Positions 11,830-20,087 of a stretch of 64,000 nt of DNA are shown one piece after another. Source of the DNA: an uncultured Gemmataceae bacterium (lineage in GTDB: Bacteria > Planctomycetota > Planctomycetia > Gemmatales > Gemmataceae); contig CALDUY010000027.1 of the NCBI GenBank assembly GCA_937923405.1, positions 1 to 64,000 of the forward strand, read 5' to 3'. The notes below the pieces were generated by a model. The model was not told the origin of the DNA. It was given only the letters and a program-made list of their open reading frames with translations, and searched no databases. Every line of letters begins with the position of its first letter. Position 1 is the stretch's first letter. Made by a program: the position numbers and the translations under genes.

Positions 11830-11885
11830 CGGGGCACTCTCTCTGTTAGTTAGTGAAAGAAGGACGGAAACGTTTCGCCAAAGGA

Positions 11886-11900
11886 GCAACTCCGATGCCA
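11886..11900 (-). promoter_or_regulatory. Sigma-54 promoter for the nrf operon
   Basis: Read on the minus strand this is TGGCATC-GGAG-TTGC, matching TGGCACG-N4-TTGC at TGGCA and TTGC, with GG and GC 12 bases apart. Transcription would start near 11874, about 45 bases before the ATG at 11829. Confidence 0.6.
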
Positions 11901-11954
11901 GTGCGAAAAAGAGGAGCTTTCCCTCCTGTTAGAGACAAAAAGTGTGCGGTCTGG

Positions 11955-11969
11955 GCACAGCGTCTGTGC
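11955..11969. promoter_or_regulatory. NtrC-type enhancer palindrome upstream of nrf
   Basis: GCACAG-CGT-CTGTGC is a perfect 6-bp inverted repeat around three bases and has the form GCAC-N7-GTGC. Its centre is 63 bases upstream of the -24 GG. The same half-sites with the same spacing occur between hoxE and the usp gene (17337-17355). Confidence 0.6.
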
Positions 11970-11982
11970 GTGTTCGCTCAGT

Positions 11983-12414
11983 TCACGCGGTCGCGAGCAG
12001 TTCCTGCAGCCGGGCCAAGGCTTCGGTCAAGCTCCGACGCGCCAGAAGCGACAGTTCCGCGCCATGGTCGAACCGTTCGGCGGGAAGAGTCAGTAGCCAA
12101 GCTCGCGGTCGACGATCGAACAGTTGTTCGCACAAGCTTAAGAGCCAGCCTGGATCGCTGGTGTGCCCCATTCGAGCAGGAGCAGTCGGCACCAACTCGA
12201 CGAGTTGAACCGCATCTTCGGTGCCAACGGCGGCATCGATAAAAATAGCGCGATCAAATCCCGCGAGCAACTCGGCCAATTCGGGCGTTAGTCCGTGTGT
12301 TACCGTCACGCGCACCTCGGGCAGATGCCAGGCTTCGACCTGTCGAGCGGCCAGCGGTCCCACGGCGTCATCGCCGCGCAGCTCGTTGCCGTAACCCAAC
12401 ACCAGCCAGGTCAT
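11983..12414 (-). CDS. hoxW: Hydrogenase maturation protease (HoxW type)
   Basis: This endopeptidase removes the C-terminal tail of the [NiFe] hydrogenase large subunit after nickel insertion. It is 143 residues from ATG 12414. It opens with VLGYGNELRGDDAVGPLAA, the signature of the HyaD/HybD/HoxW family with the nickel-recognising Asp/Glu, and has IFIDAAVG for the second metal ligand and the usual late HTSDPGWLL. The ATG overlaps the hoxH stop as ATGA, so it is translationally coupled to its substrate. The longer frame reading back into hoxH is not the real start. Confidence 0.93.
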   Translation of the reverse strand: MTWLVLGYGNELRGDDAVGPLAARQVEAWHLPEVRVTVTHGLTPELAELLAGFDRAIFIDAAVGTEDAVQLVELVPTAPARMGHTSDPGWLLSLCEQLFDRRPRAWLLTLPAERFDHGAELSLLARRSLTEALARLQELLATA

Positions 12415-13829
12415 CGCCGCGCCTCGTCGACCACCTGTCCGTCGGCAGCGATGAGTTGCACCAGTAGTGGCATCTGTCCGGCGGCATGTGTCGAACAGCT
12501 CAGGCACGGATCGAAGGCACGGATGCCGGCCTCGATGCGGTTCAGGATCGGCTCGGGAATCGTTCGTCCCTGAACGTAGCGACGAGCAATCTGCGTGATC
12601 GTCGAGTTCATCGGTAGAGCGTTTTGTCCCGTGGCGATGATCATGTTGACGCGGGTCAACAACCCGTTCTCATCGACACAGTAATGATGGAACAAGGTGC
12701 CGCGCGGAGCCTCGCTGACGCCGACCGCTTCGAGATTGTTGATCGACGCCTGGGCACGCAGCCGATTGGACATCAGGTCCGGATCTTCCAACAATCTCTT
12801 GATTCGCTCGGTAGCGCACAGAATTTCGATAAGCCGGGCGTAGTGGAAGAAGAACGAGCTATGCACGATGCCGCCACCGCGCTGCCGATATTCGACGAGT
12901 TCGGCATCGGCCAGGGGGGTGCCCATGCGCTGACAGATGTTCAACCGCGCCAATGGACCGACGCGATAGGCCCCCTGAGGATAACCCAGCGGTTTGTAGT
13001 ACGGCGACTTGAGAAAGGAATCGTGTTCGATGTGTTCGCCCAGGTAGTCGAAGTAGCGCTGCGGATCAATGTCTACCAGGGTGTTTCCCTCGGCGTCGAT
13101 CATTCGGAGAATGCCATCGTAGTGTTCCCATTCTCCGTCGCGACCGACCAGAGAGAGAAATAGGGAGGGAAACTTGCCGAAGACTTCGATCTCCTCACTA
13201 AAGCGATCTAGAAGATCTTTGAAGGCTGAAATAGCCTGCTGCGTGGTGGTGCGAGCCTCATCGACACGACTAAGCAGATAGTCACGTCGCTCGGTGGGCA
13301 ACGGTTCGCGGACGCCGCCGGGCACCGACCAGGCCGGGTGGATTTTGCGACCACCCAGAGCTTCGATAATCTCCTGGCCAAACTGACGCAACCGGATGCC
13401 GCCCCGGGCCACCTCCTTGTTCGCCGCGATCAGGCCGAAGACGTTGCGCGTGGCCGGCGATGACTCCCAACCGAGCAGGAAATCTGGAGCCGACAGGTGG
13501 AAAAAGCTCAGAGCGTGCGACTGAGTGATCTGCCCTAGATTCATCAGTCGGCGGAGCTTCTCGGCGGCAGGAGGAATGGTCACGGCCAACAGCCGATCGC
13601 CGGTCTTGGACGAGGCCAGAATGTGACTGACCGGACAGATGCCGCAGACCCGGGCACTGAGGCCGGCCATCTCGGTGAAGGGCCGACCGACACAAAACCG
13701 CTCGAAGCCGCGAAACTCGACGACGTGAAAACGCGCTTCCTTGACCTGGTCGGCTTCGTCGAGAAAGATGCTGATCTTGGCGTGCCCCTCGATCCGCGTC
13801 ACCGGATCGATGACGATGCGAGTGCTCAT
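12411..13829 (-). CDS. hoxH: NAD-coupled [NiFe] hydrogenase large subunit HoxH
   Basis: This is the catalytic subunit that splits H2 at the Ni-Fe site, 472 residues. The N-terminal nickel ligands are in [10 protein letters not shown] (Cys62, Cys65) and the C-terminal ones in DPCLSCSTH (Cys442, Cys445). A tail of 24 residues follows His448 and is expected to be removed by the HoxW protease encoded next. The N-terminal [14 protein letters not shown] is typical of group-3 enzymes. All four nickel-ligand positions are cysteine, so this is not a selenocysteine hydrogenase. A bidirectional soluble enzyme (group 3d) is indicated by the complete diaphorase module encoded upstream. Confidence 0.96.
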   Translation of the reverse strand: MSTRIVIDPVTRIEGHAKISIFLDEADQVKEARFHVVEFRGFERFCVGRPFTEMAGLSARVCGICPVSHILASSKTGDRLLAVTIPPAAEKLRRLMNLGQITQSHALSFFHLSAPDFLLGWESSPATRNVFGLIAANKEVARGGIRLRQFGQEIIEALGGRKIHPAWSVPGGVREPLPTERRDYLLSRVDEARTTTQQAISAFKDLLDRFSEEIEVFGKFPSLFLSLVGRDGEWEHYDGILRMIDAEGNTLVDIDPQRYFDYLGEHIEHDSFLKSPYYKPLGYPQGAYRVGPLARLNICQRMGTPLADAELVEYRQRGGGIVHSSFFFHYARLIEILCATERIKRLLEDPDLMSNRLRAQASINNLEAVGVSEAPRGTLFHHYCVDENGLLTRVNMIIATGQNALPMNSTITQIARRYVQGRTIPEPILNRIEAGIRAFDPCLSCSTHAAGQMPLLVQLIAADGQVVDEARR

Positions 13830-13850
13830 GACAGATATTTTCCCTATTAG

Positions 13851-14393
13851 TTATCCAAAATATCGTTGTTCAACGGATAGTTGCGGCACCTTGCCGTCGA
13901 GCAGATCTTGCAGCACGGCGCGGATGCGTGGGGCGTCGGGCGGACATCCCGGCAGATAGCAGTCCACGGGAATCACCTGATGCAGCGGCAGCACGCGATC
14001 GAGCAGCACCGGCACGATGCCCTTCTCATCCGGTAGCCGTGGGTTGGCGTCGCCATTCTCCAGGTACACCGGGCGCAGCACTTCCAAGGCCAACCCTAAT
14101 GGGTTGCGTAGGGCAGTGACGTTACCAGTCACGGCGCAATCGCCGAAGGCGATGACATAGCGCGACGCCTTGCGCAAGCGGTGGGCCATCTCCTCGTTCT
14201 CCTGGTTGGCCACCGCTCCCTCGACCAGGACCACGTCCACGTCCTCGGGGAACTTCTTGGCGTCCATCAGCGGGCTGTAGACCAACTCGACGCGATCGGC
14301 CAGCTCGATCAGCCACTCGTCCAAGTCGAGAAACGACATATGACAGCCGGAACAACCGCCTAGCCAGACGGTGGCGAATTTCAGCTTATCCAT
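13851..14393 (-). CDS. hoxY: Hydrogenase small subunit HoxY
   Basis: It encodes 180 residues, the short group-3 form that holds only the proximal [4Fe-4S] cluster. Ligand motifs are [14 protein letters not shown] (Cys14, Cys17), GDCAVTGNV and YLPGCPPDA. It has no Tat signal, in keeping with a cytoplasmic enzyme. The start overlaps the end of hoxU by 13 bases and hoxH begins 21 bases after its stop, so these genes form one operon. Confidence 0.95.
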   Translation of the reverse strand: MDKLKFATVWLGGCSGCHMSFLDLDEWLIELADRVELVYSPLMDAKKFPEDVDVVLVEGAVANQENEEMAHRLRKASRYVIAFGDCAVTGNVTALRNPLGLALEVLRPVYLENGDANPRLPDEKGIVPVLLDRVLPLHQVIPVDCYLPGCPPDAPRIRAVLQDLLDGKVPQLSVEQRYFG

Positions 14394-15097
14394 TGCTTCT
14401 CCTTGCGGGCGCGGACCAGGAAGGCGAGCTGCTCACGATCTTTCTGCATCTCGGCGACGGTGCTGCCCTGGCGGAACAGGGCACCAGTGGGGCAGGCCTG
14501 GACGCACTTGCCGCAGGAGGTGCAGCTGGTCGCTTCCCCCCACGGCTGGGCCAGGTCGGTAATGACTCGCGAGTGGATGCCGCGACCGGCCACGTCCCAG
14601 GTGTGTGCCCCTTCGATCTCATCGCAGGCGCGGACACAGCGCGTGCAGAGGATGCAGCGGTTGTGATCGATGCCGAACTGCTGGTGACTGGTATCCACCG
14701 GCAGATGGGGATGCAGATAATCCAAGCGAACGTGGATCATGCCTTGGGAGGCGGCCAAGGCTTGCAGCTCGCAGGCCGAGTTGGCCACGCACACTGAGCA
14801 AACATGGTTGCGTTCGGTGAAGAACAGTTCGAGAATCATGCGGCGATACTCGACGAGCTTGGGCGTGGTGGTGTGAACGACCATTCCCTCGGCGGCGCGC
14901 GTCACGCAGGCTGGAAGCAATCGCGAAGTTCCAACCACCTCCACCAAACACAGCCGACAGGCCGCCGCTTCCGAGACACCATCGAGATGGCACAACGTGG
15001 GAATGTCGATAGCGTTCTCCCGAGCCACGTCCAGCAGGGTCTGGCCCTCCTGGGCCGAGACGATTTTCTCGTCGATCGTTAGTGTCACTACGCTCAT
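14381..15097 (-). CDS. hoxU: Diaphorase iron-sulfur subunit HoxU
   Basis: It encodes 238 residues, homologous to the N-terminal part of complex I NuoG. It carries electrons between HoxF and HoxY. An N-terminal [2Fe-2S] ferredoxin domain has Cys36, Cys47, Cys50 and Cys64. A His/Cys cluster motif follows ([13 protein letters not shown]), then two CXXCXXCXXXC motifs ([11 protein letters not shown] and [11 protein letters not shown]) for [4Fe-4S] clusters. The length fits HoxU and not full NuoG. Confidence 0.95.
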   Translation of the reverse strand: MSVVTLTIDEKIVSAQEGQTLLDVARENAIDIPTLCHLDGVSEAAACRLCLVEVVGTSRLLPACVTRAAEGMVVHTTTPKLVEYRRMILELFFTERNHVCSVCVANSACELQALAASQGMIHVRLDYLHPHLPVDTSHQQFGIDHNRCILCTRCVRACDEIEGAHTWDVAGRGIHSRVITDLAQPWGEATSCTSCGKCVQACPTGALFRQGSTVAEMQKDREQLAFLVRARKEKQWIS

Positions 15098-15117
15098 CAG
15101 CGCATCATCCTTTCTGG

Positions 15118-16749
15118 TCAGGCGAGTCGGAGCGGTAGAGGCACTCTACCATTAGTAGACGTCATCGGGCGAAGGCGTTCCTCGTACTCGTGGCGGAAGT
15201 AACGCAGGGTACTCTTGACCGGATTGGGCGCGGTTTGTCCCAGGCCGCACAGGCTGGTTTCACTGACCATCGGCACTAGCTGTTCCAGCAGGGCCAGATC
15301 GGTCGAGGTCGCCTTGCCCTCGGCGATCTTGCTGAGCAAGCGATGCATCTGCACGGTGCCGACACGACAGGGGATGCATTTGCCGCACGATTCGTCCATG
15401 CAAAACTCCATGAAGAAACGCGCCACCTCGACCATGTTGGTGGTCTGATCCATGACGATCATGCCGCCGGATCCCATGATCGACCCCAGCTGAGCGAGAG
15501 ATTCATAGTCGACGGAGGTATCGAGGAACTCCGCGGGGATGCAGCCGCCCGAAGGACCGCCGGTCTGCACGGCCTTGACCGAACCGCCCTCGACGCCGCC
15601 GCCCATGACCTCGACAATGTGCCGCAGCGACGTGCCCATCGGCACCTCAACGAGTCCGGTATTCCGCACCTTTCCGGTCAGCGAAAAAACCTTCGTTCCC
15701 TTGCTCTTCTCCGTGCCGATACTGGCGAACCAGTCGGCTCCTTTGCGGAGGATGGTCGGCACGTTGGCGAACGTCTCGACGTTATTAATCAGCGTAGGGC
15801 GATCCCACAGGCCCATCTCGGCAGGGTAGGGGGGACGGGGACGCGGTGAACCGCGGCGGCCCTCGATCGAGGCCATCAACGCCGTCTCCTCGCCGCAGAC
15901 GAACGCGCCGGCACCGATGCGCACGTCGACGCGAAAATCAAACGGAGTCTCGAACACGCCGCTGCCCAACACGCCGAGTTTCTTCGCTTGGTTAATCGCC
16001 TTACGCAGGCGTTCGACGGCCAGTGGATACTCAGCGCGAACGTAGATGAAGCCCTGGGTCGCGCCGACGGCGTAGCCAGCGATGGCCATGCCCTCTAGCA
16101 CGCGATGTGGATCACTCTCCATGACCGAACGATCCATGAACGCGCCAGGGTCGCCCTCGTCGCCGTTGCAGACGACGTACTTCGGACCGGGCGGCATCTT
16201 GGCGACGGTGGCCCACTTCAGACCGGTCGGATAGCCCGCTCCTCCCCGGCCGCGCAAGCCGCTCTGGCTGATGGTCTGCACCACCTCCGCTGGCGTCATC
16301 TCGGTCAAGGCCATGTGCAGGGCGCGATAACCACCCAGTGCTAGGTACTCCTCGATGCGTTCCGAATCGATCTCCCCGCTGGTTTCACAGACGATCTTTA
16401 GCTGGGAGCTGAAAAACGGATGAGCAGTATCCAAAATGGCAGCGTGGGGGGATTCGCCGACGGCAGCTCCGACCATGCTGGGGGCTTGTTCAGCGCTGAC
16501 TTGCTCGAACAGGGGGCCTTGGGGAGCGAGTTGGACAAGCGGCCCGCGTCCACACAGACCCAAACAACCCACGCCGACTGCTTGCACTCGATCTGTCAGC
16601 CCCTTATCGGTGATAGCCTGCTTCATCGCCTTGAAGACGCCTTCCGCGCCGGTGGCGAGGCAGCCACTGGCGGTGCAACAGTGCAGTCGGGCCGGCTTCC
16701 ACGACGCCCGCTCACGCTGGGCCAGGTCGTTCAGTTCGCTTCGATCCAT
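15118..16749 (-). CDS. hoxF: Diaphorase flavoprotein HoxF (NADH/FMN)
   Basis: It encodes 543 residues, related to complex I NuoF. An N-terminal thioredoxin-like [2Fe-2S] segment ([12 protein letters not shown], then [13 protein letters not shown]) precedes the nucleotide-binding domain with [16 protein letters not shown] and the FMN site ([14 protein letters not shown]). The C-terminal [4Fe-4S] motif is [12 protein letters not shown] with a fourth Cys in ETSLCGLG. It interconverts NAD and NADH with electrons from the hydrogenase dimer. The ATG lies 1 base after the hoxE stop, indicating tight coupling. Confidence 0.96.
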   Translation of the reverse strand: MDRSELNDLAQRERASWKPARLHCCTASGCLATGAEGVFKAMKQAITDKGLTDRVQAVGVGCLGLCGRGPLVQLAPQGPLFEQVSAEQAPSMVGAAVGESPHAAILDTAHPFFSSQLKIVCETSGEIDSERIEEYLALGGYRALHMALTEMTPAEVVQTISQSGLRGRGGAGYPTGLKWATVAKMPPGPKYVVCNGDEGDPGAFMDRSVMESDPHRVLEGMAIAGYAVGATQGFIYVRAEYPLAVERLRKAINQAKKLGVLGSGVFETPFDFRVDVRIGAGAFVCGEETALMASIEGRRGSPRPRPPYPAEMGLWDRPTLINNVETFANVPTILRKGADWFASIGTEKSKGTKVFSLTGKVRNTGLVEVPMGTSLRHIVEVMGGGVEGGSVKAVQTGGPSGGCIPAEFLDTSVDYESLAQLGSIMGSGGMIVMDQTTNMVEVARFFMEFCMDESCGKCIPCRVGTVQMHRLLSKIAEGKATSTDLALLEQLVPMVSETSLCGLGQTAPNPVKSTLRYFRHEYEERLRPMTSTNGRVPLPLRLA

Positions 16750-16750
16750 G

Positions 16751-17233
16751 TCACAGCCATCCTTTCAGTTGTTGCTGTACTGTCTCGGGCGTCTGTTGAC
16801 CGGCGGTGACGCCATCGAAAACCACGGCGGGAGCGATGCCGCAAGCGCCGATGCAGCGGGCAGTCATCACCGAGAGCTTGCCATTGGGCGTCGTCTGACC
16901 AGCCTTGATACCGGCCTGTTGCTCGATGGCGGCCAGCAAGCGATCGGCCCCCTTGACAAAGCAGGCGGTGCCCATGCAAACAACACAGGTATGCTCACCC
17001 TGAGGTTTCAGAGAAAAGAGATGATAAAAGGTAGCTACTCCGTAGACCCGACTGGGTGGTAGCTTCAGGCCTCGCGCGACATACAGCAGCACATCAAGTT
17101 CGAGAAAGCCGAACAGTTCCTGGGCCTTGTGCAGCACCTCAATCAGAGCGTCGTGCTGATAGAGATGCCGTTTCATGGTGACATCGAGAATCTTGAAGCG
17201 CTTGTCCCCGCTGGGGTGGCTCGCTGGTGCCAC
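16751..17233 (-). CDS. hoxE: HoxE, NuoE-like [2Fe-2S] subunit
   Basis: It encodes 160 residues and is the first gene of the hox operon. A thioredoxin-like [2Fe-2S] ferredoxin domain carries the ligands in [13 protein letters not shown] and [11 protein letters not shown]. The start is GTG at 17233: AGGAGG lies exactly 7 bases upstream, whereas the longer GTG frame from 17290 has no SD and would run over the predicted sigma-54 promoter. Presence of HoxE makes this the HoxEFUYH form found in cyanobacteria and others, in which HoxE may connect the enzyme to further electron carriers. Confidence 0.93.
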   Translation of the reverse strand: MAPASHPSGDKRFKILDVTMKRHLYQHDALIEVLHKAQELFGFLELDVLLYVARGLKLPPSRVYGVATFYHLFSLKPQGEHTCVVCMGTACFVKGADRLLAAIEQQAGIKAGQTTPNGKLSVMTARCIGACGIAPAVVFDGVTAGQQTPETVQQQLKGWL

Positions 17234-17269
17234 GGGTTGTCCTCCTGATCTGGGCAGAGTGGTTCTCTC

Positions 17270-17285
17270 GCAACTACCATACCGA
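17270..17285 (-). promoter_or_regulatory. Candidate sigma-54 promoter for the hox operon
   Basis: Minus-strand reading CGGTATG-GTAG-TTGC keeps the invariant GG and GC 12 bases apart and the full TTGC, but matches the -24 element only partly (4 of 7). The predicted start near 17258 leaves a 25-base leader that contains the hoxE SD. Confidence 0.45.
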
Positions 17286-17336
17286 CCCACGATTTAGCAG
17301 ACCATCAGCGATTTTGGCGATTTTCTTGCCCCTTAG

Positions 17337-17355
17337 CCGCACAGTCACTGTGCGG
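17337..17355. promoter_or_regulatory. NtrC-type enhancer palindrome shared by hox and usp
   Basis: CCGCACAGT-C-ACTGTGCGG is a perfect 19-base palindrome containing GCAC-N7-GTGC. It lies between the divergent promoters, its centre 63 bases from the hox -24 and 72 bases from the usp -24. Its core is the same as the palindrome in front of nrf. Confidence 0.65.
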
Positions 17356-17415
17356 AGCGCGTCCACTTGGTCGGGACTTCATGTCGGTTCTTCGGGAAAT
17401 TCCGCGAAAGCGGTT

Positions 17416-17431
17416 TCGGCACGCACTTTGC
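17416..17431 (+). promoter_or_regulatory. Sigma-54 promoter for the universal stress gene
   Basis: TCGGCACGCACTTTGC matches TGGCACG-N4-TTGC at every consensus position but the first. GG (17418-17419) and GC (17430-17431) are 12 bases apart. The start near 17443 gives a leader of about 55 bases ending in GGAGGTGA before ATG 17498. Confidence 0.65.
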
Positions 17432-17497
17432 GGCTCATTCCAGCGATGAGAGAGAATTCAACCCGTTGCTGGAAACTATATCTCGTGGAGGTGACCC

Positions 17498-18433
17498 ATG
17501 ATTCGCTCAATCTTAGTTCCCCTGGATGGCTCGGAATTCGGCGAACATGCTCTGCCGATGGCGCTGAACATTGCTCGCCGCGCCGAAGCGGTTGTTCATC
17601 TGGTGCATGTGCATCAAATCGTTCCGCCGACCTCGGTAGCGGGGGTCGCGGTCATGGATGCCATCGATCTACACCTGCGTCAGGATGAGATGGCCTACCT
17701 GGCCGACGTGATGCGGCGCATCGCCGAGGCTAAACCGGTGATGGTCAAGACGGCCCTGTTGGAAGGCGAAGTGGTCCCGTCGATCAAGGAGTATGCCGAT
17801 GCCAACGAGATCGACCTGGTGGTGATGAGTACACATGGTCGCGGCGCGTTCAGCCGCTTCTGGCTGGGCAGCGTGGCCGATGAGTTGGTCAGCGAGCTGA
17901 AGCAACCAGTGATTCTGATTCGGCCCGAGGAGGGCAAACCCGATCTCCGCAAAGAGATCGATCTGAGGACGATCCTGGTGCCGTCTGATGGACATGTCAG
18001 CTCGGAAATGGTGCTAGATCCGGCGACGGATCTGGCCAAGCTGTTCGGCTCGACGATCGATCTGCTCCGGGTGGTCAAACCGGTGCTGCGTCCAGCCTAT
18101 ACTCCGGGCGGCTTCTTCGAGGGCGTGCTGACTAACCAAGAGTTGGAGGAGATCCGCGCCGCTCAGGAGAAGTTGGAAAATCGAGCCAAGATCTATCTCG
18201 ATGAAGTCCGCAACGAACTGGAAGAGGAGGGCCTACAAGCCGAAACCCACGTCGTGGTTAACGAGGAACCAGCTAAGGGCATCACTGCCCAAGCCAAACA
18301 ACGCCATGCCGATCTGATCGCCATGGAGACGCATGCGCGACGCGGACTGTCTCGGTTGTTCCTGGGCAGCGTGGCCGACAAAATCGTTCGCGGTGGAGTT
18401 GCTCCGGTGCTGCTGCACCATACTGTCAAATGA
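17498..18433 (+). CDS. Tandem universal stress protein (two UspA domains)
   Basis: It encodes 311 residues in two UspA repeats (about 1-146 and 155-311). Each starts with a hydrophobic strand plus an acidic loop (RSILVPLDGSEFGEHALPMA and RTILVPSDGHVSSEMVLDPA). Each ends with the ATP-binding Gly-rich motif and a strand (STHGRGAFSRFWLGSVADEL and ETHARRGLSRLFLGSVADKI). Such proteins usually bind ATP and help survival during starvation or anoxia. A perfect GGAGGTGA SD lies 6 bases before the ATG. Divergent from hoxE with a shared enhancer-like site, it is probably induced together with the hydrogenase. Confidence 0.93.
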   Translation: MIRSILVPLDGSEFGEHALPMALNIARRAEAVVHLVHVHQIVPPTSVAGVAVMDAIDLHLRQDEMAYLADVMRRIAEAKPVMVKTALLEGEVVPSIKEYADANEIDLVVMSTHGRGAFSRFWLGSVADELVSELKQPVILIRPEEGKPDLRKEIDLRTILVPSDGHVSSEMVLDPATDLAKLFGSTIDLLRVVKPVLRPAYTPGGFFEGVLTNQELEEIRAAQEKLENRAKIYLDEVRNELEEEGLQAETHVVVNEEPAKGITAQAKQRHADLIAMETHARRGLSRLFLGSVADKIVRGGVAPVLLHHTVK

Positions 18434-18482
18434 TTCTTTGAATCGTTCAGCTTTCCTCTGCGAAGGTCGGACGAACTTTGGT

Positions 18483-18488
18483 TATAAT
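18483..18488 (+). promoter_or_regulatory. -10 element before the LRR gene
   Basis: A perfect TATAAT stands 37 bases before the ATG at 18525. I see no good -35 hexamer at the usual distance, so the promoter is only suggested. Confidence 0.3.
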
Positions 18489-18524
18489 GTCTGCGGAGTC
18501 GGGTCGTCCCGAGGAATCCGCGGC

Positions 18525-19808
18525 ATGGTCAGAGGACAACAATCCGCTTCCGTTCGTCCTGAGTTGCAGGCATTGTTACACGCTGCCAAACAGCAACCGG
18601 ACGATGATCTGCCGCGTCTCGTTCTCGCTGACTGGCTCGAAGAGAATGGGAACGCGGTGGATCTGGCACGCGCCGAGTTCATCCGCCTGCAATTGCGACT
18701 GGCCAAACTGGCTCCCACAGATCCGCGCCGCCGCCGACTCAGTCGCTCCCTGTCTGAACTGTTGGAAACCCATCGCAACGCTTGGCTTGGCCCGATTCAG
18801 AGTGTGCATCAGTACGCCTATCGCTTTGAGCGCGGCCTGCTTGTGCTGGAACCGGAAGCGGAGCGACTGCTGGGTAGTGCCGGTGATGCTCTCGCCGAAG
18901 GAGAGGCCATCCACTGGTTGGAACGATTGGTGCTTCGCGGCTTCAACAGCGATGCAGTGCCACGACTGGTACAATCGGCCGTGTTGCCACACCTCGGTTC
19001 TCTGGCCTTGCCCAGTGGCCAGCTCGGGGCCTCGGCTATGCGCTTGCTGACCGACTCGCCGAAGCTGTCCAACCTGGTCGCCCTGGATCTGAACTACAAC
19101 CACATCGGCAACGTCGGCGCGGAACTGATCGCGCGTTCGCCCCATCTGGCCGGGCTACAGACACTGGACATCTGGATCAACAAAATCGGTCCGCGTGGCG
19201 GGCAGGCCTTGGCTCAATCCGACTACTTACGCGGTCTGCGTTCTCTCAATTTGGGCGGCAATGCCTTGCAAGCCACCGGGATGGAGGCTCTAGTCGACTC
19301 CCCGATTCTCGATCGGCTAGAACTGCTGCTGCTGTGGGGCAATCAGCTCGGTCCCGCCGGTGCCCAGGCTCTGACCCGCGCCACCCAAATGACTCAGTTG
19401 CGGTCGATTTATCTCAACGAGAACCGTCTAGGTAACAAGGGGGTCGAGGCCCTACTCGGCTGGAACTGCCTGCGACAACTGGAACTGCTTTCGCTATGGG
19501 GCAACAACCTCAAATCCGCCGCCGTGCAGCAGCTGGCCGCCGCTCCCCTGGAACGGCTAGAAGTCCTATTGCTGAGCGAGAATCGAATCAGCGATGACGG
19601 AGTGGTAGCGTTGGCGGCTTCGCCGTACCTCAATTGCCTACGCCGACTCGATCTGCACAGCAACAACATCACCGACATTGGGGCACGCGCTTTGCTCGAA
19701 TCGCCTAATTTGCCCAACCTGATCGATGTCAATCTGCGTAGTAATGCCGTCAGTGATTTCATGCTACGAGCGCTTCGCGAGCGCTTTCCGCTGTGTAGTC
19801 CGGAATGA
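18525..19808 (+). CDS. TIGR02996-type leucine-rich-repeat protein
   Basis: It encodes 427 residues. Residues 10-75 match the Gemmata-type repeat-companion domain (DDDLPRLVLADWLEENGNA, followed by ARAEFIRLQLRLA), known mainly from large planctomycete paralogue families. From about 140 to the end there are ten or so leucine-rich repeats of about 24-28 residues (forms such as LRSLNLGGNALQATGMEAL and LDLHSNNITDIGARAL). It has no signal peptide, so it is presumably cytoplasmic. It is a protein-interaction scaffold of unknown target. ATG 18525 was preferred since the frame upstream overlaps the end of the usp gene and looks random. Confidence 0.88.
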   Translation: MVRGQQSASVRPELQALLHAAKQQPDDDLPRLVLADWLEENGNAVDLARAEFIRLQLRLAKLAPTDPRRRRLSRSLSELLETHRNAWLGPIQSVHQYAYRFERGLLVLEPEAERLLGSAGDALAEGEAIHWLERLVLRGFNSDAVPRLVQSAVLPHLGSLALPSGQLGASAMRLLTDSPKLSNLVALDLNYNHIGNVGAELIARSPHLAGLQTLDIWINKIGPRGGQALAQSDYLRGLRSLNLGGNALQATGMEALVDSPILDRLELLLLWGNQLGPAGAQALTRATQMTQLRSIYLNENRLGNKGVEALLGWNCLRQLELLSLWGNNLKSAAVQQLAAAPLERLEVLLLSENRISDDGVVALAASPYLNCLRRLDLHSNNITDIGARALLESPNLPNLIDVNLRSNAVSDFMLRALRERFPLCSPE

Positions 19809-20005
19809 GAGAGGTTTCCCAGTTTGCCCTAGTGACACAACTCCTCTCATCAGATCTGAATTGCCGAGAATACCTCTCAAGGCAGGCGAAGCGAGTCATG
19901 CCGTGACGCCGAAGTTAGAAGGGATAGCTCGGCCAGCACTAGAGAAAAACAGGACGAAGTGCCTCAGCAGCGCGAAAGGAGATCGTGAGAACCTCTGTGG
20001 TGCGA

Positions 20006-20033
20006 TTGCAAATCCCGGCGCGGAGGCTATAGT
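20006..20033 (+). promoter_or_regulatory. Sigma-70 type promoter for kdsD-kdsC
   Basis: TTGCAA (20006-20011), a 16-base spacer and TATAGT (20028-20033). The start would be near 20040, about 48 bases before ATG 20088. Confidence 0.4.
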
Positions 20034-20087
20034 CTCGGTTCAGTCCAGGATCGGACGATTCTACTGACAGCCGCAAGGATGCGACCC

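Noticed and set aside
12411..12507. Longer start for hoxW at 12507
   Set aside because: It would add 31 Arg/Thr-rich residues read from inside hoxH. The ATGA overlap at 12414 and the family N-terminus show the true start.
17234..17290. Longer HoxE start at GTG 17290
   Set aside because: No SD is in front of it and it would cover the sigma-54-like promoter. The GTG at 17233 has AGGAGG at 7 bases.
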